A stretch of 53,352 bases of DNA from Alphaproteobacteria bacterium (GTDB lineage Bacteria > Pseudomonadota > Alphaproteobacteria > Rs-D84), in assembly GCA_017520675.1 (NCBI GenBank), contig JAFXFG010000006.1, positions 1-53,352 of the forward strand. Direction: 5' to 3'. The notes below the pieces were generated by a model. It was not told where the DNA came from and searched no databases. It saw nothing but the letters and a program-made list of their open reading frames with translations. Shown piece by piece: positions 40,033-47,667 of this stretch (position 1 is its first letter; every line of letters starts with the position of its first letter). The translations under genes and the position numbers were made by a program.

Positions 40033-40200
40033 ATGAAACAAAAATGTAAATATTGCGAATATTACTACTTGCACAAGAATCAGCAATCATTGTGTTATTA
40101 TGGTGATGAAGTTAATATATTTATGTTTGGTCCCAAGCGCACAAGTCCCAATGACTTTTGTAAAAATTTCAAGGCGCGCCAACTACAAAACACAAAGTAA
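40033..40200 (+). CDS. Small Cys-rich protein 1 (55 aa)
   Basis: Starts at the ATG at 40033, three bases after fmt, with GGGGAAT as ribosome site. 55 residues: MKQKCKYCEYYYLH, then a single Cys at 20 and another near 41 (NDFCKNF). The CxxC...C...C spacing suggests a zinc-binding fold. I do not recognise it. First of three such genes in a row. Confidence 0.65.
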   Translation: MKQKCKYCEYYYLHKNQQSLCYYGDEVNIFMFGPKRTSPNDFCKNFKARQLQNTK

Positions 40201-40217
40201 TATAAAAAGGAAAAATA

Positions 40218-40445
40218 ATGGCAATCAGATTTTGTAAAAACAGAAAATGTGAAATAGTTTTAAATGAATATAATGCAGATTGTTCATGTGTCTTTTGTGA
40301 TAAAGAGGTCAAGAATTGTACTGTTATAAATTGTCCTGACAAAGGTGCAATGCATGTATCAGAGGCGCATCGTGAATTACAATCACGCAAATGTCATGGT
40401 TGTATGCAGTTTTCACGTTACTTACTATCGCAACGTAACAGATAA
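40218..40445 (+). CDS. Small Cys-rich protein 2 (75 aa)
   Basis: 75 residues with nine Cys in pairs: CKNRKC, CSCVFC, CTVINC and CHGC. AAAGGAAAAAT precedes the ATG. The pattern CxxxxC...CxCxxC...CxxxxC...CxxC suggests two small zinc knuckles. Not recognised. In the same operon as fmt and truA. Confidence 0.65.
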   Translation: MAIRFCKNRKCEIVLNEYNADCSCVFCDKEVKNCTVINCPDKGAMHVSEAHRELQSRKCHGCMQFSRYLLSQRNR

Positions 40446-40454
40446 AGAATAAAA

Positions 40455-40685
40455 ATGTCACAGATAATCAAGAATAGTACATTATGTGGTTTATGGGGGG
40501 TTGACGTTAATATGTCAGAGCACAATCGTTTTGGCAAATGCGAATGTGTCGGGTGTATTGGCAGTAACTGTAAGAATTGCGTAATATACCATGAATTGTA
40601 TACAGAAAGCGCAAATTCAACTTTTAACAAGCAGGTGTCGCGGTGCAAAAAATGTCGAACAGCAGAATTTACAAAACAAAGATAA
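40455..40685 (+). CDS. Small Cys-rich protein 3 (76 aa)
   Basis: 76 residues. Cys pattern: CGLW, CECVGC, CKNC, then CKKC near the C terminus. AAAGAAT lies before the ATG, nine bases after the previous stop. It ends four bases before truA. Similar to its two neighbours in size and Cys content but not alignable by eye. Not recognised. Confidence 0.62.
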   Translation: MSQIIKNSTLCGLWGVDVNMSEHNRFGKCECVGCIGSNCKNCVIYHELYTESANSTFNKQVSRCKKCRTAEFTKQR

Positions 40686-40689
40686 AAAT

Positions 40690-41421
40690 ATGACACGATA
40701 CAAAGTAATCTTGGAATATGACGGTACAGATTTAATTGGCTGGCAGGAAAATCGCCAAGGTCCATCTGTACAATCACTGGTCAAAGACGCAATTGAACAG
40801 TTTTGTGGTGCGCGTCCTGATATTGTTGGGGCGGGGCGCACAGATTCTGGGGTTCATGCAGTTGCGATGACCGCGCACTTTGATATTGATGGCGACCATT
40901 CCCCCGAAACCGTTATGCGGGCATTAAATTTTTATTTAACGAATAAGCCTGTATCGGTTCTGGGGTGCAGTGTTGTTCCTGATGAATTTAATGCGCGTTT
41001 TGATTGTATTGCTCGTCATTACAAGTATGTCGTATTAAATCGCAGTGCTGCACCTGTATTACAAAAAAATCGTGTATATTGGGTTCCGCGAAAACTGGAC
41101 GTTGACGCAATGCGTGCTGCGACAGAAAAATTGATTGGCAATCACGATTTCACCAGTTTTCGTGCATCAGAATGTCAGGCCAAATCCCCGATAAAGACAC
41201 TGGATAAAATAGACATAACCACAGACGGCGATTTAATAATATTTGAATTTTCTGCGCGTTCATTTTTACATCATATGGTGCGCAATATTGTTGGAACACT
41301 GATTGAAATTGGTCTGGGCAAGCCTTATGATATAGATGAAATTTTTGCGGCCCGCAATCGCAGTGCCGCCGGTCCAACTGCACCAGCAAGTGGTCTATAT
41401 TTTATTCGCGCTGATTATTAA
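40690..41421 (+). CDS. truA: tRNA pseudouridine(38-40) synthase TruA
   Basis: 243 residues from the ATG at 40690, chosen because the sequence there (TRYKVILEYDGTDLIGWQ) is the normal TruA N terminus; longer readings overlap the Cys-rich gene. The catalytic AGRTDSGVHA carries Asp52. FHARFDCIARHY appears as FNARFDCIARHYKY. It modifies the anticodon stem-loop of many tRNAs. Its stop codon overlaps the convergent comEC stop by two bases. Confidence 0.95.
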   Translation: MTRYKVILEYDGTDLIGWQENRQGPSVQSLVKDAIEQFCGARPDIVGAGRTDSGVHAVAMTAHFDIDGDHSPETVMRALNFYLTNKPVSVLGCSVVPDEFNARFDCIARHYKYVVLNRSAAPVLQKNRVYWVPRKLDVDAMRAATEKLIGNHDFTSFRASECQAKSPIKTLDKIDITTDGDLIIFEFSARSFLHHMVRNIVGTLIEIGLGKPYDIDEIFAARNRSAAGPTAPASGLYFIRADY

Positions 41422-43337
41422 TTCCACCTGCGATTTGTTTGTGTGTATTTTATTTTGTTGTTTGGATAAATTACAAACCCACCGCTTAGTATTTTATGCT
41501 GACATCTTGGCGCATTAATTTTCAAATAAGACACAATAAATTTGACAGAATCATCTGCGCATAGTTTTTCAATATTTTTCATCAGTGGAACAAACTTTTG
41601 AATATAAACAATATTCCCTTGCCTGAAAATACCTTCTGAATGTGCTTTTCGTTTATTTTTTGAATTTGTATCTTCGCCATTTACTTGTTTCCATGTATCA
41701 AATGCGAACTTATGTGCACTGGCGCGTGCTTTATTAAATACCAGTGTTCCATCATTATTCAAGAACGCGACTAATTCATTATCGTGTGTTGCATAGAATA
41801 CAGGTTTTGGACTAAGACAAACAGTTATTATTCCAGAAATTATAAACACAACAAACAAGATATAATTAAATTTTATTTTTATCGGTTTAATAAAGACCAA
41901 CGCCACAAACGCCAAGACAAACAGCATCAATGCAATATTTGAAATATGTGGCATTGTCATATTTGCGCAGGGCAATTCAGAGATATTCTGTGCGACTTGA
42001 ATCAGCCAGTTATAAATATCGTGCGCCCATATTATTGGCGAATGTATATTGAACAATGAACAGATTACACCGATAAAAACCAGTGGCATAATCGCGACAG
42101 AAAACACAGGCAACAAAATTAGATTCCCTAACAAACTATAAATTGGTATCGCACCAAAATGCGCAGCAACAAATGGCGCAGTAAATATCGTCGCAACCAC
42201 AGAAGTTAAGATGCACGCATAAACAATTTTTAAAAACTTATTGTGTGGCATTTTAGGCTTTACATCTTGGTACAGCCAGACTAAACCAAAGACCGCAGAA
42301 AACGAAAGTTGAAATCCGGCTTGCATAACACTGTGCGGATTGATTAAGAAAATAATACAGAATGCCAATGCAACATTTCGCATAGAAATCGCGTTGCGCC
42401 CAAATACCAGCGCGCCAAACACTAAACTGGTCATCAAAAATGCGCGCAATGTTGCGATATCAATTCCGGATAAGAATAAATAAAACAACAACCCAAACCA
42501 TGCGCAAATTGTCGCGGGAATCCTTGCAGGTATTCGTTTGGTTATTGGTGGAATTGTGCGAAAAATAAAATACATAATTATAAACAGCCATCCGCCAACC
42601 AAAGTCATATGAAAACCGCTGATTGACCACACATGCCCAATACCAGTTGCTGTCCATATTTCATTATCATCATCTGGCACAGCGGATTTGTATCCCAACA
42701 CCAAACTATCCACCAGAAAAGAATTTGACTTTTTATGTAATGTATCACGCAGCGAATTTATTCCATTGTTATATTTTGATTCTATTATTGTTAAATTGTT
42801 TATATATCCTGTGGCGGTGATATTATTAAAATAAGCCCACTGTGCATAGTCAAAAGTCTCGGGCGCATACGCAGAATTTGGTTTGAATACACCGGCATCA
42901 ACACTAACTTTATCACCAATATTGGGTAAATTGGTTTCGTTTTTGATTGACAATCTCAGGTTTGCTGTGCCGTCGCCTGCATTAATATCATTTGCATTTA
43001 CGGTTAAAACAATTCTTGCCTTGTCGCTGGTATAGTCAATAGATTTTACGACACCGCTCAGACTAAGGTTATGCATACTACGTGAAATTTTTGGTATATT
43101 TATAAAATTAGTAAAACAGCACGCATAACAGAACCCAAAAATCACCATACAAAACGCGCGTATCAATATTGGGCATTTTCTACACAGTAAAATCGCGCCA
43201 CTTAAAATTGCAAAAACAGCAGTATATATAAATTCAGGTTCAGTACTTGCGGTAAAATATAGTACTGCCCCACCGGCCAATAACAAAGGCACATACAGGA
43301 ACAGGTTTTGATACTGATTATCCAGCCAATCTTTCAT
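41418..43337 (-). CDS. comEC: ComEC/Rec2 DNA uptake channel
   Basis: 639 residues from the ATG at 43337. Layout: N-terminal membrane helices, an OB-like domain (about 90-190, VVKSIDYTSDKARIVLTVN), the competence domain with AVPDDDNEIWTATGIGHVWSISGFHM, about ten membrane helices, and a short C-terminal part. The usual C-terminal metallo-beta-lactamase domain is missing or strongly reduced. ComEC carries single-stranded DNA through the inner membrane. The -10 box ends six bases before the ATG and there is no Shine-Dalgarno. Confidence 0.9.
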   Translation of the reverse strand: MKDWLDNQYQNLFLYVPLLLAGGAVLYFTASTEPEFIYTAVFAILSGAILLCRKCPILIRAFCMVIFGFCYACCFTNFINIPKISRSMHNLSLSGVVKSIDYTSDKARIVLTVNANDINAGDGTANLRLSIKNETNLPNIGDKVSVDAGVFKPNSAYAPETFDYAQWAYFNNITATGYINNLTIIESKYNNGINSLRDTLHKKSNSFLVDSLVLGYKSAVPDDDNEIWTATGIGHVWSISGFHMTLVGGWLFIIMYFIFRTIPPITKRIPARIPATICAWFGLLFYLFLSGIDIATLRAFLMTSLVFGALVFGRNAISMRNVALAFCIIFLINPHSVMQAGFQLSFSAVFGLVWLYQDVKPKMPHNKFLKIVYACILTSVVATIFTAPFVAAHFGAIPIYSLLGNLILLPVFSVAIMPLVFIGVICSLFNIHSPIIWAHDIYNWLIQVAQNISELPCANMTMPHISNIALMLFVLAFVALVFIKPIKIKFNYILFVVFIISGIITVCLSPKPVFYATHDNELVAFLNNDGTLVFNKARASAHKFAFDTWKQVNGEDTNSKNKRKAHSEGIFRQGNIVYIQKFVPLMKNIEKLCADDSVKFIVSYLKINAPRCQHKILSGGFVIYPNNKIKYTQTNRRWN

Positions 43338-43343
43338 AAAAAA

Positions 43344-43373
43344 ATTATAGGCACGAAATCCCCGCCCCTGCAA
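43344..43373 (-). promoter_or_regulatory. Promoter of comEC, giving a leaderless mRNA
   Basis: On the minus strand TTGCAG (43373-43368), 18-base spacer, TATAAT (43349-43344). Six bases separate it from the ATG at 43337, so the transcript should begin at the start codon. Confidence 0.65.
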
Positions 43374-43403
43374 TAAAAAACTTTTTTTAGAAACAAAAAA
43401 TGA

Positions 43404-43409
43404 TATAAT
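43404..43409 (+). promoter_or_regulatory. -10 box of cassette 2
   Basis: TATAAT in the context ATGATATAAT, the same as in front of cassette 1. No good -35 is seen 17 bases upstream. Expected start is near 43416. Confidence 0.5.
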
Positions 43410-43415
43410 TCCTTT

Positions 43416-43595
43416 TGACAACAGTAAGTGTTGTTGGGTGTGGAAACCCAAATTCTAGGTTGTGCTGGTATTTACCGGCACAAAAAAACTCCAATGCGCA
43501 AGTTGGAGGGCATTTGAATATATCGAATAGAATGCACTATTTTCCTAGAATAATAGTTTCCAACCTCCAACCACCTGTTGTTCAGGTGTTTTTTT
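43416..43595 (+). ncRNA. Structured leader RNA of cassette 2
   Basis: About 180 bases with many stems: CAACA/TGTTG (43419-43433), TTGGGT-gtggaa-ACCCAA (43434-43451), outer stem ATTCTAGG/CCTAGAAT (43452-43459 with 43544-43551) enclosing TTGTGCTGG/CCGGCACAA (43460-43483), CTCCAA/TTGGAG (43489-43508) and GCATT/AATGC (43510-43535). CCTAGAAT also lies in the loop of ACTATT/AATAGT, and GTTGGAGG (43502-43509) can instead pair with CCTCCAAC (43564-43571) beside the terminator. Mutually exclusive pairings ahead of a terminator suggest attenuation. Confidence 0.6.
43572..43595 (+). terminator. Terminator in the leader of cassette 2
   Basis: CACCTG-ttgtt-CAGGTG followed by seven T. It lies between the leader RNA and the ribosome site (GGAGAG) of the next gene. 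Confidence 0.8.
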
Positions 43596-43609
43596 GTATA
43601 GGAGAGATT

Positions 43610-44548
43610 ATGAGAAAAATAATATCGCTATTGTCACTTATGGTTGTTATTCCTGCATATTCGAATGAAGTGTTGTCATTGGATGATGCGTTGCGTGCGA
43701 CATATACTGCCTGTGTTGGCATTGATGATGCCTTGTACGATTTAAAAAAGATGGCTGGGATTAATACAGCGATAACTGCAGTTGGTACGGCTGCTGGCGC
43801 GGGCGCAACAGTTGTTGGCGTTGTGAAAAGTGGTAAAGATGCCAAGGCAGAGGCACTAGAGGCGATATTAAAAGAAATTGCAGAAATGTCCAAAAATCAA
43901 TCGGAAATGACCGAAACAGAAATTGCTACATTTATGTCTGAATTTAATTCTGCATACGAAACTGTACTAAAGAGTAAACAAGAAGCGGAAACAGAATTGC
44001 AAAAAACGGTTCAGCAATCCAAGAAACTGGGTAATTGGCGCACTGGATTGATGGCAACTGGCGCGGCAACAAATCTGGCTGGTGCAATTATTGCCGGCAC
44101 GAACAAGGTGGATGGTGATTTAGACGCACAAATAACCGCATGCAAGAACTCGCTATCTGCATTAAGAACGTCGATTATGCAGGCGCGTATAAATGGCGAA
44201 GACGTTACTGAGGCTCAAACAATCGAATCCACCTGCAGTGAATTTGAATATATTGATTTATCCAAGATTAATACGCGTGGCAAAGGCGCAATGATTTCAT
44301 CTGGGGTTGGTGCGGCAACTGGTCTGGTTGGTACATTTACGTCTGCATCCGCCAACAGTCAGAAGGTTCGTGATGACAACAGCGATTCGGGTAAACAGAA
44401 AGAAAAGAACCTAAATACTGCATCAAATGTCTTGGCGGGCGCATCGGCTGCTGCATCTGCCACTGCTACGGTATTTAACGCAACCCAGATATCTGCGATT
44501 AAGAAAGTTGCCGAAGTTGCGTCAAAATGTACGGGGGTATTGAAATGA
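43610..44548 (+). CDS. Exported Ala/Gly-rich protein, cassette 2 first gene (A2)
   Basis: 312 residues from the ATG at 43610 (TAGGAGAG upstream). A signal peptide ends near residue 19 (PAYSNE). It is the paralog of A1 (36829-37734) and shares DLKKMAGINTA, KKLGNWRTGLMATG, NKVDGDL, MQARINGE, GAMISSGVGA and TVFNATQISAIKK. A central charged helical segment (about 80-140) differs in length from A1. Single Cys residues are conserved. Function unknown. The gene ends in an ATGA overlap with B2. Confidence 0.75.
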   Translation: MRKIISLLSLMVVIPAYSNEVLSLDDALRATYTACVGIDDALYDLKKMAGINTAITAVGTAAGAGATVVGVVKSGKDAKAEALEAILKEIAEMSKNQSEMTETEIATFMSEFNSAYETVLKSKQEAETELQKTVQQSKKLGNWRTGLMATGAATNLAGAIIAGTNKVDGDLDAQITACKNSLSALRTSIMQARINGEDVTEAQTIESTCSEFEYIDLSKINTRGKGAMISSGVGAATGLVGTFTSASANSQKVRDDNSDSGKQKEKNLNTASNVLAGASAAASATATVFNATQISAIKKVAEVASKCTGVLK

Positions 44549-47500
44549 TAAAGAAAATATTAACTTTTATTGCGTGTTTATTTTTATCGGCGCCCGTTTT
44601 CGCTGAAACGTATTTTCGTGTGCCAGACACAAATGTCTTGGAAGTTTCGGTTAAAAGATATTTTTCAACCCAGGAACAACAAGAATCTGTTCTACAAAAA
44701 TATCGTGATTTATTGACCAAAAACAACAATTACGGATTATTGGCTGTTGATATGTGGCAGGTTTGCGTGGCTGGTGGACTTGATATAACACAACTGACGG
44801 GCAAAGAAAATTGCGTACAATTTGTTAATGCTTTGGTGTCAATTGGGGATTCGTTATTTTTTAGTGTTTGTGATTCAAAAATAGCAATAGATGAGGATAA
44901 AAGAGATATATCAAAGTGCGAAGCGGATTTCTTTAATTATACAAATGTTCAATTTTCATCAGCAATTGCGTTATCGAAATTATATGCCAAAGAAAAATAT
45001 AATGATGAAATAATTTGCTCTACAAAATATAGAAAGGCGGGCAATGATGACTTTGTTCAATGTAAATCATTAAATACTGGTGCATTTTACGAATTTAAGT
45101 TTGATGATGTTCGTGAAAGTATTGATGAAACTATTCAGATAAATATTGTAAAAGCGGTGTGTGGAATTTATGGCGCTACGCAGTTTGGGACCACGACCAT
45201 GGGTAAAACGCAGTGCAAAGCAACAGAAGAACAATGCTTAAAAGTTAAAAACGCGTATAAAACACTTATTGATTCTGTTGAAATAAATTATTTATCAGAC
45301 AGGGAATTGTGTGAAATTAATTTTGGATTGATAAAGGAAGCGAAAGATTTAAAGACCGCGTGTGATATCGATTCATTCGCTTTTTGTCGCGATACTCAAT
45401 TCAATACACAACTGGAATTTATTGAGGCTTTAAAAGAATATACTGCCAGAAAATGTGGCACAGAAATGTTCAATATTCATTGCGACAGCAGTTTTAAGAC
45501 ATATACAGGGCCTGGTTGTAAAGTATCAACTATGGCCCCCAAAGACGATATTGTGTCTTGTTATTTTGGGGATCAACAAATTGACTATGTCTTTGACGAT
45601 GTAAATGAATTTTCCAAGAAACGTGCCGACGCCGGTATGCAGTCAATGAGTTGCATATTGCTAGATGGTACATTTGATGGCAAAAATTGCGTTGGATTGG
45701 GCAAGGAAGAGTGTGAATTATTGGCGAACCAAGGCAAAGTAGATTGTCCCGATTGTAAAGGTATAAGATGGGACGAAAAGAATGAGTTGTGTATCTTACC
45801 TGATGCCAAGAATTTAACAAACGGTGAAAAAGTACTTAAAATTGCCGGTGTTACAGGCGCTGTTGTTGTTGCGGTTGCTTCAAGTATTGTTTCTGCTGGT
45901 GCAGCTGCGCCAGGTGCATGGGCAGTTGTTGCCAAGATTGGTACTGGTTTGGTAATTGCTGGCGGTGTAACCACAATAACAGCAGAAGCGGTAGAGAGTT
46001 TTGGTATCTTTGAACCGTTTGTAAAAAAAGCAAATACTTGCATAAATTCTAGCGATTATGCATGTGCAATAGATTTGGTAACAAATGAGTTAAATCGTAT
46101 GCAAAGTTACTCTGAAGATCTTACAGATACAGAAGCAGATGCATTAGATAAAATATTTGCGAAATTGTTAGACAAGATTCCTGTAGAAGACCCATTTTGG
46201 GAAAATTTCTGGGGAAATCCTACATTCTTTGATTGTCCAAATCCAAATGACCTATCAACCTGTGTAGCAAAAGAGAAAATACAAGCCTGGCAAGCAGTCA
46301 GAGGTGTCGGAAATGTCCTTACTATGATTGGAGGATTACTTACTATTACTTCAAGTATCGGTACACGATTTATAAACACACGTGATGTTTGTCAGGCAAA
46401 AATCTTGGGTCATCCAAGATGGGGTGCAAAAAGTCCTGTTGTAACAATTGCACAAAGTAGCACACGTGGACGCCTTGCAACAATTGCAGAACTTGGTGGC
46501 ATGAACAACAAAGCTTTTATTGCGAAACATGGTCTTAAAATGGGACAAACATTTATGCTTAACCTAAAAACTGGCCAAGTTGTTACCAATATGGTGGCAA
46601 GCACGGGGGCGACTCTTTCAGGTTTGGTACCAATGGCTGTTGGTGCAAGTGATGCAATATACCACATTGTTGATGATGACACCGATTTTGCATATTCAAA
46701 AAACAGTAAATCGCAAACACCAGATCCAGTACCTACGCCAACGCCGGTACCAGTTCCAACGCCAGATCCTGTGGTTACACCAGACCCAGATCCTGTTGTT
46801 ATACCGACCCCAGTCCCTGTGGTTACACCAGACCCAGATCCTGTTGTTATACCAACCCCAGTCCCTGTGGTTACACCAGACCCAGATCCTGTGGTTATAC
46901 CAACCCCAGTCCCTGTGGTTACACCAGATCCAAATCCAGTGATTGACTCAACTCCGGACAACCGTACAATTACACCGTATGATGTTAAAAAGCCAAAAAC
47001 AGGTTTGATTGCGACTGCGGCTGTCTTGGGGACTGTTGGTACAGGTTTCTTGGTTGGCGGCCTGTTGAATCGCGATAAAAATGATGACGCGGCGCAGCAA
47101 AATGTTATAACTGGGTCGACTGTTGAAAATGAAATCAACACAATGCTAAATAATGCAAACAGTGTTATCGGTGTTGTTGGTGAATCCCAAATAACATTGG
47201 TACCAATGGCAACAACGGTTAACACAATGTCGCCAATAGTAAACATAAACAATAATGCGGTTGTCGTTGTTAACTATCGTGGACACAAATTGCCGTTCTT
47301 TGTTGGTGGTGTTGTTGGAACATGGACACCACTGTTGGGAATCGGGCAAACTGGTGGTTGGTTTAATATATATTTGGACAAGGTACAGCCAATATATATA
47401 ACACATATTCAGACATTGTTAAATCAAAAACTTGCACCAACAACGGTCAAGAAATACATCGGTGTAAATTCAACAGGTGTACAATTACCGTATGCGGCAC

Positions 47501-47628
47501 CTGATGCATATTCTGTAATCAATGCAGAATTTCCTAATGGGGTTGTTCAAAAATATGAAGGCAAACTTATCGGTTCCGACAAAACATTACATGACAGCAA
47601 CTACAACAAAATAAAAGCAATAAAATAA
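44545..47628 (+). CDS. Large exported protein, cassette 2 second gene (B2)
   Basis: 1027 residues from the ATG at 44545, which overlaps the A2 stop (ATGA) and has GGGGG upstream. A signal peptide ends near residue 20 (PVFAET). A Cys-rich N-terminal half (about 1-425) is followed by hydrophobic segments (about 430-480 and 590-612), a Pro/Asp-rich repeat region (about 730-810), a membrane-like helix (about 825-847, GLIATAAVLGTVGTGFLVGG) and a C-terminal domain. Not recognised. It could span or bridge the envelope. B1 at the other cassette shares only the start and genomic position. Confidence 0.75.
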   Translation: MIKKILTFIACLFLSAPVFAETYFRVPDTNVLEVSVKRYFSTQEQQESVLQKYRDLLTKNNNYGLLAVDMWQVCVAGGLDITQLTGKENCVQFVNALVSIGDSLFFSVCDSKIAIDEDKRDISKCEADFFNYTNVQFSSAIALSKLYAKEKYNDEIICSTKYRKAGNDDFVQCKSLNTGAFYEFKFDDVRESIDETIQINIVKAVCGIYGATQFGTTTMGKTQCKATEEQCLKVKNAYKTLIDSVEINYLSDRELCEINFGLIKEAKDLKTACDIDSFAFCRDTQFNTQLEFIEALKEYTARKCGTEMFNIHCDSSFKTYTGPGCKVSTMAPKDDIVSCYFGDQQIDYVFDDVNEFSKKRADAGMQSMSCILLDGTFDGKNCVGLGKEECELLANQGKVDCPDCKGIRWDEKNELCILPDAKNLTNGEKVLKIAGVTGAVVVAVASSIVSAGAAAPGAWAVVAKIGTGLVIAGGVTTITAEAVESFGIFEPFVKKANTCINSSDYACAIDLVTNELNRMQSYSEDLTDTEADALDKIFAKLLDKIPVEDPFWENFWGNPTFFDCPNPNDLSTCVAKEKIQAWQAVRGVGNVLTMIGGLLTITSSIGTRFINTRDVCQAKILGHPRWGAKSPVVTIAQSSTRGRLATIAELGGMNNKAFIAKHGLKMGQTFMLNLKTGQVVTNMVASTGATLSGLVPMAVGASDAIYHIVDDDTDFAYSKNSKSQTPDPVPTPTPVPVPTPDPVVTPDPDPVVIPTPVPVVTPDPDPVVIPTPVPVVTPDPDPVVIPTPVPVVTPDPNPVIDSTPDNRTITPYDVKKPKTGLIATAAVLGTVGTGFLVGGLLNRDKNDDAAQQNVITGSTVENEINTMLNNANSVIGVVGESQITLVPMATTVNTMSPIVNINNNAVVVVNYRGHKLPFFVGGVVGTWTPLLGIGQTGGWFNIYLDKVQPIYITHIQTLLNQKLAPTTVKKYIGVNSTGVQLPYAAPDAYSVINAEFPNGVVQKYEGKLIGSDKTLHDSNYNKIKAIK
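46765..46932 (+). repeat. 48-bp tandem repeat in B2
   Basis: Three full units of 48 bases (46789-46836, 46837-46884, 46885-46932) and a half unit before them, nearly identical, encoding DPVVIPTPVPVVTPDP. Copy-number change would keep the frame and alter linker length. Confidence 0.9.
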
Positions 47629-47640
47629 AACAGAAATATA

Positions 47641-47667
47641 AAAATCCCCCGATTTGGGGGATTTTTT
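47641..47667. terminator. Bidirectional terminator
   Basis: AATCCCCC-gattt-GGGGGATT with T and A runs on either side, between B2 and the convergent glycyl-tRNA synthetase gene. Confidence 0.88.

Noticed and set aside
43416..43600. Leader RNA as a degenerate tRNA
   Set aside because: The junction is tRNA-like, but there is no T loop (TTCGA), the arm lengths do not fit, and no CCA end exists.
46410..47252. 280-residue minus-strand frame rich in Gly/Thr/Val opposite B2
   Set aside because: It is the antisense of the Pro/Asp tandem repeats; the plus strand has the signal peptide, ribosome site and operon context.
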